A stretch of 6,948 nucleotides of DNA from Clostridium_AD sp051278035 (GTDB taxonomy: Bacteria > Bacillota > Clostridia > Clostridiales > Clostridiaceae): contig NZ_JBNMNU010000206.1 of assembly GCF_051278035.1 (NCBI RefSeq), positions 1-6,948 on the forward strand, in the 5' to 3' direction. Under the pieces are notes generated by a model, which saw only the letters and a program-made list of their open reading frames with translations, was not told the DNA's origin and did no database searches. Made by a program: the position numbers and the translations under genes. Shown piece after piece: positions 1 through 5,045 of the stretch (position 1 is the first letter of the stretch; each line of letters starts with the position of its first letter).

Positions 1-226
1 TGATAATCATTTTGAATGCTTTCTTTTTATTAAGTAAGAAACTTATAATTATAAATATCATATTCAAAATCATAAGGATTAGCCCAATTATCATTAACCA
101 GTCAATGCCCCTTATTCCATTATAAAGTTTATCAGGCCAATCGGTTTTAACATAAAAAAATAGAATTATACTAGATAGAATACTTATGGATGTAATTATA
201 ATAATAATAGCTTTTTTATTTTTCAT
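1..226 (-). CDS. Small membrane protein, C-terminal part outside window
   Basis: An open frame of 75 codons reads leftward from ATG at 226-224 and runs off the window edge, so the 3' end is missing. A Shine-Dalgarno-like AGGGGG lies about 9 bases before the start on the minus strand. The visible protein begins MKNKKAIIII and has two hydrophobic segments, about residues 5-25 and 43-65. A short polar loop (VKTDWPDKLYNGIRG) separates them, and a lysine-rich stretch (NKKKAFK) follows the second. This is the pattern of a small integral membrane protein with positive charges at the membrane border. No family is recognised and no function is proposed. The frame is supported by the start, the RBS and uninterrupted coding to the edge. 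Confidence 0.65.
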   Translation of the reverse strand, partial: MKNKKAIIIIITSISILSSIILFFYVKTDWPDKLYNGIRGIDWLMIIGLILMILNMIFIIISFLLNKKKAFKMII

Positions 227-530
227 TTTTAAGTGCCCCCCTAAAAAATGCTTACCTTACAACTGACGCTGTAATTGGATACTTATATAGTATTGACTTC
301 ATACTTATAACACACCTTTATGCCTCACAATTTTTTGCGATTCTATTTTAACAATACCATGATTTAGTATAAATATAAAGATTAGAGATATTCTTTATAT
401 ATTGTAATAATCCGTTGATTGTTATAACCCACTGAAAATGAAGGGTTAATAATTTTATTTATAGTCAATATGGCATTGTCACCTTAAAAATTCACCTTAT
501 AAATAATATGATGAAAGATATATGTAAATT
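227..530. other. Intergenic stretch, no gene seen
   Basis: About 300 AT-rich bases lie between two leftward genes. Apart from the weak minus-strand promoter candidate, the only structure seen is a 6-bp inverted repeat TAACCC/GGGTTA (425-430 and 443-448) with a 12-base loop. It sits about 80 bases beyond the deaminase stop and is not followed by a T-run on the minus strand, so it is at most a weak terminator. Confidence 0.5.
351..359 (-). promoter_or_regulatory. Possible extended -10 promoter for the leftward membrane gene
   Basis: On the minus strand this reads TGGTATTGT, an extended -10 form with a weak hexamer. No good -35 is visible. It lies about 125 bases before the start of the leftward membrane gene. 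It closely resembles the better element in front of the deaminase gene (TGGTATAAT, minus strand, 1038-1030), including the preceding AATCA. Confidence 0.25.
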
Positions 531-959
531 TTAAATTTTCTTATAATGCTCTAACTCTTCATTCGGATAAGCCCCTGTCCAATGGTATGGCTGTAATTCA
601 TTAAGAGTTACAAATTTAGGAACGTTATCTTTGGTTGTTACTCCAACTTTTACATCCGTTCCCCAATAACGTAATCGCTCTTGACATACACCACAAGGTG
701 AAAGTACCTTGAATGGAGAGACTTCATCGTCCCTTGTAACGCATAGGCAATGTGTTACGTTTGCTTGATATTTCTGTGCTTCGCACATTGCCCCTGTTTC
801 TATACAAACTGACACACTAGCATTAGCAGTTTCTAATGCCACGCTTATAAAATATTTATCATCCTCAGTATGAATTACTGCCACACCACCCCATCCTAGT
901 GGAAAACGATGCTCAATAAATTCAACAGCTTTTCTGTACATGTTTTGTTCTATATCCAT
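531..959 (-). CDS. Cytidine deaminase family protein, blasticidin-S-deaminase-like
   Basis: This 142-residue protein is a cytosolic zinc-dependent deaminase of the cytidine deaminase fold, expected to hydrolyse the amino group of a cytidine-type nucleoside or analogue. The motif VCIE (C52, E54) matches the Cys-x-Glu active site, in which Cys binds zinc and Glu shuttles the proton. SPCGVC (C89, C92) supplies the other two zinc ligands. The spacing and the words VCxE and SPCGxCxE resemble Bacillus blasticidin-S deaminase (Bsr) more than the classical housekeeping Cdd. The length fits a full single-domain member. The start ATG has AAGGGG 8 bases upstream. The gene has its own extended -10 promoter and is divergent from the PadR gene. 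Substrate is unknown; antibiotic deamination is possible but unproven, and ordinary nucleoside salvage is the alternative. Confidence 0.9.
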   Translation of the reverse strand: MDIEQNMYRKAVEFIEHRFPLGWGGVAVIHTEDDKYFISVALETANASVSVCIETGAMCEAQKYQANVTHCLCVTRDDEVSPFKVLSPCGVCQERLRYWGTDVKVGVTTKDNVPKFVTLNELQPYHWTGAYPNEELEHYKKI

Positions 960-1029
960 AATTTCAACCCCTTATTATATAAATAATGCACCGAGATAGA
1001 TTACAATTTTGACTAACAAAATATATTTG

Positions 1030-1038
1030 ATTATACCA
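1030..1038 (-). promoter_or_regulatory. Extended -10 promoter of the deaminase gene
   Basis: The minus strand reads TGGTATAAT here, a perfect -10 hexamer with the TGn extension. The expected -35 (minus-strand AGATTA, 1058-1053, 17-base spacer) is poor, as is common for extended -10 promoters. It would give a leader of about 60 bases before the deaminase start. Confidence 0.6.
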
Positions 1039-1069
1039 TGATTAACATAAATTAATCTTATGGATTTTA

Positions 1070-1098
1070 TTGACAATTAAACTACTATGCAGTACAAT
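1070..1098 (+). promoter_or_regulatory. Sigma-A promoter of the PadR operon
   Basis: TTGACA at 1070-1075 and TACAAT at 1093-1098 are separated by exactly 17 bases, a near-consensus sigma-A promoter. Transcription would begin near 1105, which leaves the GTG at 1115 almost no leader. This supports the GTG at 1139 as the real PadR start. Confidence 0.8.
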
Positions 1099-1115
1099 AT
1101 AGTTAAACTATTATG
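1078..1115 (+). promoter_or_regulatory. Candidate PadR operators overlapping the promoter
   Basis: Two dyads sit on the promoter. TACT-ATGC-AGTA (1083-1094) lies between -35 and -10 and touches the -10. ATAGTT-A-AACTAT (1099-1111) is a perfect 6-bp inverted repeat with one central base over the expected start site. The stretch also holds a direct repeat, TAAACTACTATG (1078-1089) and TAAACTATTATG (1104-1115), 11 of 12 identical and 26 bases apart. A dimeric winged-helix repressor bound here would block polymerase. PadR genes are commonly autoregulated, so the adjacent gene product is the likely ligand; this is inferred from position. Confidence 0.5.
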
Positions 1116-1138
1116 TGGTGCAAGGTAGGTGGATTAAT

Positions 1139-1462
1139 GTGGTAGATCGTTCACAGTTAATGCGTGGAACATTAGAGGGATGTATAGTTAAGATAATAAG
1201 TGGGGAAGAAACATATGGCTATGAAATAGTATCACGATTACAAGATTATGGATTTGATTCTGTAAAAGAAGGGTCAACTTATCCTATTTTATTACGACTT
1301 GAAAAAAAGAAAATCATTTCATCTATTTATAAGGAGTCTCCTCTAGGACCAAAGAGAAAGTATTATTTTTTAACAAATATAGGAAAAGAGTTTTTAAAAG
1401 AATTTGAAATTGTATGGAATGATGTAAAGAAGTCTGTGGATCAAATAATGGAGGGAGAATGA
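1139..1462 (+). CDS. PadR family transcriptional repressor
   Basis: This is a 107-residue winged-helix DNA-binding protein of the PadR family: cytosolic dimers that usually repress their own operon until a phenolic, drug or envelope signal releases them. The family signature is clear: RSQLMRGTLEGCIVKII (about 4-20), ETYGYEI (24-30), then GSTYPILLRLEKKKII (45-60), the recognition-helix region. The wing follows with GPKRKYYFLTNIGKEFL. At about 107 residues it is the short PadR type with a minimal C-terminal dimerisation helix. I chose GTG at 1139 because AGGTGG (1127-1132) lies 6 bases upstream and the protein then starts as the family usually does. The in-frame GTG at 1115 has no RBS and sits at the transcription start. 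The next gene follows 4 bases after the stop. Confidence 0.9.
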   Translation: MVDRSQLMRGTLEGCIVKIISGEETYGYEIVSRLQDYGFDSVKEGSTYPILLRLEKKKIISSIYKESPLGPKRKYYFLTNIGKEFLKEFEIVWNDVKKSVDQIMEGE

Positions 1463-1466
1463 GAAT

Positions 1467-2150
1467 ATGACTCAAAATGAAGTAATCTTGTTAAAAGAAG
1501 AAAATGAAAAGCAGTCAATAGAATTAAGGGAAGAAGACGAGCGGATCATTAAAAATATTATGAAAAGTATGAGTATGTTTAAGGTTAATTCATATGATGC
1601 ACAAGTAATTCAAAGGGACTTGATAGGAATGGCACAAGAATTGGAATTAAGAAATTCCAGCTTGCAAGAGGCTGTAGGGGATGATGTAAAAGGCTTTACT
1701 AATGATATTATCAATAACAGTAGTGGACCATGTAAAAGAGAAATTTTACTAAATCTTTTTCTTAAACTATCTGGATATTTCTTTCTTTGGTTTACAGGAT
1801 TAGCTTTTGTGGCCTATGGCGGATTATCATGGGAAGCAAATCCAATTATATATCTTTATTATATTGGGGTGGTATTAATTATATTTGTAACAGAAGGGAT
1901 GATAACTCCATTATTTATTACTGAAAAAGGGCTTAAGAAGAAATTATCCTCAGTGTTTTCAATAATGCTATTTGTAGTTTTGACAGCTATTTTATTTTTT
2001 ATAAATGATAATCACTATACTACAGAAGTCAATGGCGGATACATAATTGTGATATCTGCAATAATATATTTAATCACAAAATATTTGAATAGAATAAATA
2101 TTCATAGATTAGCCAAAGGCAAAAAAAATTATATTGCTGATTTAAAATAG
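1467..2150 (+). CDS. Four-helix membrane protein paired with PadR
   Basis: This 227-residue protein has a charged, probably helical cytosolic N-terminal half (about 1-92) and four hydrophobic segments at about 98-119, 127-150, 160-179 and 190-207, ending in a basic tail (HRLAKGKK). Residues about 45-85 (VIQRDLIGMAQELEL, SSLQEAVGDDVKGFTND) recall the DUF1048/DUF1129-like proteins often encoded next to short PadR regulators; this is a resemblance from memory, not a search result. The start has GGAGGG about 11 bases upstream, within the end of the PadR gene, so the two are very probably cotranscribed and translationally coupled. The protein is likely the regulated output of the operon, an inner-membrane protein of unknown function. 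The frame is intact, with no cysteine-rich or nucleotide-binding motif. Confidence 0.8.
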   Translation: MTQNEVILLKEENEKQSIELREEDERIIKNIMKSMSMFKVNSYDAQVIQRDLIGMAQELELRNSSLQEAVGDDVKGFTNDIINNSSGPCKREILLNLFLKLSGYFFLWFTGLAFVAYGGLSWEANPIIYLYYIGVVLIIFVTEGMITPLFITEKGLKKKLSSVFSIMLFVVLTAILFFINDNHYTTEVNGGYIIVISAIIYLITKYLNRINIHRLAKGKKNYIADLK

Positions 2151-2160
2151 GTCAATACCA

Positions 2161-2368
2161 TCACCTAATGTGATCATAGATAATATGCAACAGTTTGTTC
2201 AGATTGCTCCTAATAGAATTGGAATTGTAGATAGTGGGGTTCAAACTGGTATTAGAGGGCAATTTAGCAACCAGTGCATTTGTTCTAGTACCAATTTTAT
2301 GTGGAATATCATGTATTATATGGTTTATTAATGATTATATTTACCATAGGAAAATTATAAGAGAATAA
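2161..2368 (+). pseudogene. Frameshifted remnant, possibly the tail of an MFS transporter
   Basis: Two overlapping frames together read like the end of one membrane protein. The first (about 2161-2250) gives IIDNMQQFVQIAPNRIGIVD and then SGVQTGI. The second continues GVLEGNLATSAFVLVPILCG and ISCIIWFINDYIYHRKIIRE before TAA at 2366-2368. The pattern (short conserved polar stretch, small-residue turn, last hydrophobic helix, basic tail) fits the C-terminus of a major facilitator superfamily permease from which about ten codons and the frame were lost near 2250. Neither frame has a convincing start and RBS. It begins right behind the PadR membrane partner, so an efflux gene may once have belonged to that operon. 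The family assignment is from pattern only. Confidence 0.4.
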
Positions 2369-2371
2369 TAA

Positions 2372-2542
2372 GGATTCGTGGCCCAAGCAACAAAACAATT
2401 TTTAAAAGTCGGTGGAATATTATTATGTAATGATAGTCATGGTGATGCAACATTAGTAAGATTTGATGAAGATCCCCCCCTCTGGAGCTCAGATTGGGGT
2501 TTCTTTTGGTTAAATATAAGTTATATAATACCATATATTTAG
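2372..2542 (+). pseudogene. Orphan coding fragment, methyltransferase-like wording
   Basis: The frame between stops at 2369-2371 and 2540-2542 reads FVAQATKQFLKVGGILLCND then SHGDATLVRFDED. The first part is protein-like and resembles the LKxGG segment of class I SAM-dependent methyltransferases. From about 2472 on the frame runs through a C-run and a terminator-like hairpin and no longer looks like protein. No RBS is visible before the only candidate start (GTG 2378). I read it as an internal scrap of a lost gene whose 3' end now abuts a terminator. The family is uncertain. Confidence 0.3.
2474..2507 (+). terminator. Probable rho-independent terminator
   Basis: CCCC (2477-2480) with TCTG (2481-2484) pairs with CAGA (2490-2493) and GGGG (2496-2499), leaving a GAGCT loop and a two-base bulge (TT). 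The sequence continues TTTCTTTT. The stem is far more GC-rich than its surroundings. It would end transcripts from the PadR operon and the decayed region. Confidence 0.55.
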
Positions 2543-2598
2543 GGTGAAAAAATAAATAGATATTCTACAAAGCTAGGATATGATTATGAAAATAATAT

Positions 2599-2626
2599 TT
2601 TACAATTGTTATGAAAGGAACATAAT
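2599..2626 (+). promoter_or_regulatory. Candidate promoter in front of the structured RNA
   Basis: TTTACA (2599-2604) and CATAAT (2621-2626) each match consensus at 5 of 6 positions and are 16 bases apart. The predicted start, about 2632-2634, falls at the beginning of the structured stretch that begins at 2628. It is otherwise an AT-rich area, where chance matches are easy. Confidence 0.4.
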
Positions 2627-2627
2627 A

Positions 2628-2713
2628 CCAATTGAATTAATTTCACATTGAGGTCGATGAGACCCGTCTAACGCAGTTAAAGAAGGTGAAATTAGATACT
2701 TCTTCTTAATTGG
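2628..2713 (+). ncRNA. Candidate structured leader or small RNA, class unknown
   Basis: Several complementary segments nest here. TAATTTCAC (2638-2646) pairs perfectly with GTGAAATTA (2686-2694). CCAATT (2628-2633) pairs with AATTGG (2708-2713). Inside, GGTC (2652-2655) pairs with GACC (2661-2664) across a GATGA loop. A competing hairpin pairs 2674-2685 with 2699-2712 (12 bp including one G-U, two-base bulge), and its loop contains the GTGAAATTA strand. The strands therefore interlock either as an H-type pseudoknot or as two exclusive folds. No coding frame fits. The core GATGAGACCCG followed by AAGGTG recalls words in S-box (SAM-I) RNAs, but the S-box kink-turn part is absent. It lies about 160 bases before rubredoxin with another promoter in between, so a link to that operon is uncertain. 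Confidence 0.35.
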
Positions 2714-2780
2714 AGTTTGGTAACGTATGATACCGACAATATAACGATTAGTCAATATACTAGTCTTATAACATAATAAA

Positions 2781-2809
2781 TTGAAAGAAGCTAATAAAGA
2801 TATTAAAAT
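2781..2809 (+). promoter_or_regulatory. Promoter of the rubredoxin operon
   Basis: TTGAAA (2781-2786) and TAAAAT (2804-2809) are 17 bases apart, each 5 of 6 to consensus. The -10 overlaps the first unit of the AAAT repeat, and transcription would start inside the repeat, about 55 bases before the rubredoxin ATG. Confidence 0.5.
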
Positions 2810-2829
2810 AAATAAATAAATAAATAAAT
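2806..2829 (+). repeat. (AAAT)6 microsatellite upstream of rubredoxin
   Basis: Six perfect AAAT units occupy 2806-2829, between the proposed -10 element and the ribosome binding site of rubredoxin. Copy-number change by slippage would alter the sequence around the transcription start and the leader length, not the reading frame. Confidence 0.9.
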
Positions 2830-2871
2830 TATAGAAATATTTGAAACAATAAATTAAGAGGAGATGTTTTT

Positions 2872-3030
2872 ATGGATAAGTATGTTTGCATAGTATGTGG
2901 GTACGAGTATGACCCTGAAATAGGAGATCCAGATGGTGGACTAAAGCCGGGTACTAAATTTGAGGATATTCCAGAAGATTGGATTTGTCCATTATGTGGA
3001 GTTACTAAATCAGATTTTGAAAGAATGTAA
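2872..3030 (+). CDS. Rubredoxin
   Basis: This is a 52-residue cytosolic electron carrier with one iron bound by four cysteines. Both ligand loops are present: CIVCG (C6, C9) and CPLCG (C39, C42). Conserved features include the YEYDP turn, GDPDGGLKPGTKFEDIPEDW and the C-terminal SDFERM. Length and sequence match ordinary clostridial rubredoxin. In anaerobes rubredoxin passes electrons from NAD(P)H or ferredoxin oxidoreductases to peroxide- and oxygen-reducing enzymes such as rubrerythrin or flavodiiron proteins; those partners are not in this window. The start is ATG with AAGAGGAGA (2856-2864) upstream. Ferredoxin follows after 45 bases with no terminator, so the genes are probably cotranscribed. 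Confidence 0.97.
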   Translation: MDKYVCIVCGYEYDPEIGDPDGGLKPGTKFEDIPEDWICPLCGVTKSDFERM

Positions 3031-3075
3031 TAAGATTTCTTTTATTATCAAAAATATGTTAGAGGAGTGATATTA

Positions 3076-3264
3076 ATGAAAGCTCACGTAGATAAGGATA
3101 CATGTATTGGATGTGGAATATGCCCAGAGGTATGTCCAGAAATTTTTGAAATGGAAGATGACGGAAAAGCAGTAGCATCGCCAGATGAGGTTGCAGAAAA
3201 ATTTGTAAGTAGTGCAAAGGAAGCAGAAGAACAATGCCCAGTGGGAGCAATAATCGTAGAGTAA
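3076..3264 (+). CDS. Single-cluster [4Fe-4S] ferredoxin
   Basis: This 62-residue soluble low-potential electron carrier has the pattern CIGCGIC (C10, C13, C16) plus CP near the end (C54), the four ligands of one [4Fe-4S] cluster. It is the short Thermotoga/Desulfovibrio type with an expanded middle in place of the second cluster. C20 follows the first motif; in Thermotoga ferredoxin the matching cysteine forms a disulfide with C43, but residue 43 here is Phe, so C20 has no obvious partner. The surface is acidic, as usual. The start is ATG 3076 with GAGGAG 8 bases before; the in-frame GTG at 3067 lies within that RBS and is unlikely. It sits between rubredoxin and a cupin gene (34 bases downstream), suggesting one transcript and a shared redox role. 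Confidence 0.95.
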   Translation: MKAHVDKDTCIGCGICPEVCPEIFEMEDDGKAVASPDEVAEKFVSSAKEAEEQCPVGAIIVE

Positions 3265-3298
3265 CCATTAACATACTATTAAATAAAGGAGGAATATT

Positions 3299-3640
3299 AT
3301 GAAAATAGAAAGAATATCTGAAAAAATGGTATATAGTGAGGAAAAATTCACTAAAAGAATTATTTTCAAGGAAGATAGGGTTCTTAATTTTGTTTTAAAT
3401 TTTAAACCAGGTCAAGGAGTTCCGGCTCATAATCATGAACAAAGTGATCTTATTATTCAGGTTCTTGTAGGTCAAGGAGATATGGGTGTCGACGGCATAA
3501 ATCATAAAATTACTCAAGGTGATGTTATACACTGCAAGGGTACTGAAGTTTTTAGCTTAACAAATACTAGCGATAAAGATATGTCATGTTATGTTATACT
3601 TGCTCCAAATCCATCCCCAATGTATTCAAAAGAAGTATAG
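3299..3640 (+). CDS. Small single-domain cupin protein
   Basis: This 113-residue protein has the double-stranded beta-helix cupin pattern. Motif 1 is PGQGVPAHNHEQSD (about 37-50), giving metal-ligand candidates H44 and H46 with D50 near the usual Glu position. Motif 2 is GDVIHCKGTEVFSLTN (74-89), where the usual ligand His is replaced by Phe85 and the usual Pro is missing. The metal site therefore looks incomplete (H78 could substitute). It may bind a metal weakly, bind a small ligand, or be a sensor rather than an enzyme. The start ATG has a perfect AAAGGAGG (3285-3292) 6 bases upstream, the best RBS in the window. It is the last gene of the rubredoxin-ferredoxin group and is followed by a strong terminator. 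Specific function is not recognised. Confidence 0.88.
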   Translation: MKIERISEKMVYSEEKFTKRIIFKEDRVLNFVLNFKPGQGVPAHNHEQSDLIIQVLVGQGDMGVDGINHKITQGDVIHCKGTEVFSLTNTSDKDMSCYVILAPNPSPMYSKEV

Positions 3641-3679
3641 TAAGTCCAGCCATTTTGAGTTCAATAATGGTTGTAAGAG

Positions 3680-3728
3680 AACAGAAATTATAATAGTGAT
3701 ATTTAAAGCTACATAATTTATTTCTGTT
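3680..3728. repeat. Inverted repeat just before the terminator
   Basis: AACAGAAAT (3680-3688) is exactly complementary to ATTTCTGTT (3720-3728), with 31 AT-rich bases between. It ends 6 bases before the strong terminator stem. No T-run follows. It may be part of the 3' untranslated structure of the cupin transcript or an old insertion scar. Confidence 0.4.
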
Positions 3729-3734
3729 TCATAG

Positions 3735-3771
3735 AAAGTAACCCCATATCCAATGGATATGGGGTTACTTT
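3735..3771. terminator. Strong terminator, perfect 17-bp stem
   Basis: AAAGTAACCCCATATCC (3735-3751) is perfectly complementary to 3755-3771, with the 3-base loop AAT. The stem contains a CCCC/GGGG block and ends with TTT, then ATT, on the plus strand. It is an intrinsic terminator closing the rubredoxin-ferredoxin-cupin operon. Its symmetry means it could also stop minus-strand transcripts, and it isolates the transposase from read-through. Confidence 0.85.
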
Positions 3772-3786
3772 ATTAACTATGTATTG

Positions 3787-3795
3787 TGCTATAAT
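3787..3795 (+). promoter_or_regulatory. Extended -10 promoter of the transposase
   Basis: TGCTATAAT is a perfect -10 hexamer with TGn extension, 32 bases before the transposase ATG. The -35 area lies in the terminator arm and is poor (ACTTTA, 3767-3772). Confidence 0.6.
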
Positions 3796-3826
3796 AAGGT
3801 AGTAGATACATTTATGAGGTGATTAT

Positions 3827-4861
3827 ATGCCAAGCGTGGGTATTTTAAAAGAAGATATAAAAACTTTTTCAGATTTAGAGTTACAAGACTTATTTGACTT
3901 CATAGGGGAGATAATGTCACTTAACTCATTAACTCATAGTCTTCCTAAAGATTGTAGAGAATCTCGATTTGCAAAGGGGGAGGTTTGCCCTCATTGTAAC
4001 TCAACTCATGTTGTTAAGAATGGTAAATTAAATGATAAACAAAGGTATAAATGTAGGACTTGTAATAGGACTTTTAATGACTTTACAAAATCTGCATTAT
4101 CAAGCACCAAACTACCTTTAGAAAAATGGATAAATTATGCTAAATGTATGGTTATGGGAAATAGTATAAGAAAAAGTGCTGAAATTATAGAAGTTTGTGT
4201 TAAAACCTCATTTTATATGAGACATAAAATACTTGATTGTATAGGAACATTTATGGGTACGGGAGATGTTGATGGTGTTGTAGAAATGGATGAAACATTT
4301 GTAGCCGAATCGTTCAAAGGTAATCATAAAAAAAGTGGGTTTTTAATGCCAAGACGTTCTCGCAAAAGAGGTAAAGAAATTACAATACGTGGTATAAGTA
4401 ATGAACAGATATGTGTAGCCACAGCGGTTGATAGAAACAACAATATTATTCTTGAAATGATATGTAAGGGCAGAGTGGGTTATAGAGACCTCGAAAGGCT
4501 TTACGGTGGTCATATAGACAATGATGCTATTATTTGTACAGATAGTCACAAAAGTTACATTCGATTTGGTAGAGACCTTAATTTAGACCATAAACGTATT
4601 ATGAGAGACCATCATAAGAATGGTATTTATCATATTAATTATGTAAATAATTTGCATAGTCAGTTTAAAAAATGGATGGTAAAATTTAATGGAGTATCGA
4701 CTAAATTTTTGGATAATTATCTGCATTGGTCCAAGTGGTTACAATGTTTTAAGGATGATAAAGACATAATTAAAAGCAAAAATATTATAGTTCATAGTAC
4801 AACAAACTTTGTAGATACCAGAATTGTTACTTACAAAGGTAGAGAACCAATTTTTAGATGA
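3827..4861 (+). CDS. IS1595/ISXO2-type transposase
   Basis: This 344-residue DNA transposase appears full length. The N-terminal zinc ribbon is CPHC (C54, C57) and CRTC (C76, C79), followed by a helix-turn-helix-like region (about 95-135: LEKWINYAKCM, SIRKSAEII). The catalytic core matches the IS1595 (DDE_Tnp_IS1595) arrangement: VEMDE with D155, CTDSHKSY with D239, then HINYVNNLHSQFKKWM (269-284), where the third acid is replaced by Asn/His and followed by Lys, typical of that family. FNGVSTKFLDNYLHW (288-301) is also characteristic. The start ATG has GAGGTG 5 bases upstream. No stop or frameshift is present, so the enzyme could be active. Terminal inverted repeats and target duplications were not found by eye, so the element's ends remain undefined. 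Confidence 0.92.
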   Translation: MPSVGILKEDIKTFSDLELQDLFDFIGEIMSLNSLTHSLPKDCRESRFAKGEVCPHCNSTHVVKNGKLNDKQRYKCRTCNRTFNDFTKSALSSTKLPLEKWINYAKCMVMGNSIRKSAEIIEVCVKTSFYMRHKILDCIGTFMGTGDVDGVVEMDETFVAESFKGNHKKSGFLMPRRSRKRGKEITIRGISNEQICVATAVDRNNNIILEMICKGRVGYRDLERLYGGHIDNDAIICTDSHKSYIRFGRDLNLDHKRIMRDHHKNGIYHINYVNNLHSQFKKWMVKFNGVSTKFLDNYLHWSKWLQCFKDDKDIIKSKNIIVHSTTNFVDTRIVTYKGREPIFR

Positions 4862-4966
4862 TTTAATCCGTTATACTTGAAATTTATGTTATTTTTAGTG
4901 TATAAATAAACTATAATTTAACAAACACTTGTATAATATTGTTCATTAATAACCTGAATAACCTTT

Positions 4967-4997
4967 TTGAAATTTATTATTAAGTAAATTTTATAAA
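4967..4997 (+). promoter_or_regulatory. Weak promoter candidate for the tandem-repeat membrane gene
   Basis: TTGAAA (4967-4972) and TATAAA (4992-4997) are 19 bases apart, a longer spacer than ideal. It is the only reasonable pair between the transposase and the small membrane gene; the rest of 4862-5045 shows no other feature. Confidence 0.3.
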
Positions 4998-5045
4998 GAT
5001 ATCAATTATGTTTAAAAAACGAAAATTAAATTAGGGGGAAAAGCA

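Noticed and set aside
354..1043. 11-base direct repeat ATACCATGATT at 354-364 and 1033-1043 flanking the deaminase gene, like a transposition scar.
   Set aside because: On the minus strand both copies contain a TGGTAT extended -10 element before a leftward gene, so similarity of promoters explains them; no inverted repeats or transposase accompany them.
2644..2700. S-box (SAM-I) riboswitch, suggested by GATGAGACCCG and AAGGTG.
   Set aside because: The 5' kink-turn motif and the canonical closing helix are absent, and the AAGGTG bases are used in a different pairing; kept only as a possible decayed relative.
2652..2712. Fluoride riboswitch, suggested by GATGAGACCCG followed by TAACG and a hairpin.
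   Set aside because: The required first stem has a T-T mismatch and the loop has no complementary pseudoknot strand after the second hairpin.
3648..3672. Hairpin AGCCATT/AATGGTT after the cupin stop as a terminator.
   Set aside because: The stem is short, has a wobble pair and no T-run follows; the perfect stem at 3735-3771 is the clear terminator.
4343..4549. Minus-strand open frame opposite the transposase.
   Set aside because: No RBS and no protein-like features; it is a by-product of the transposase coding sequence.
3764..4911. Possible terminal inverted repeat of the insertion sequence (3764-3781 against the complement of 4894-4911, 12 of 18).
   Set aside because: In DNA this AT-rich a 12/18 match is expected by chance, the left copy lies within the terminator arm, and no flanking duplication is present.
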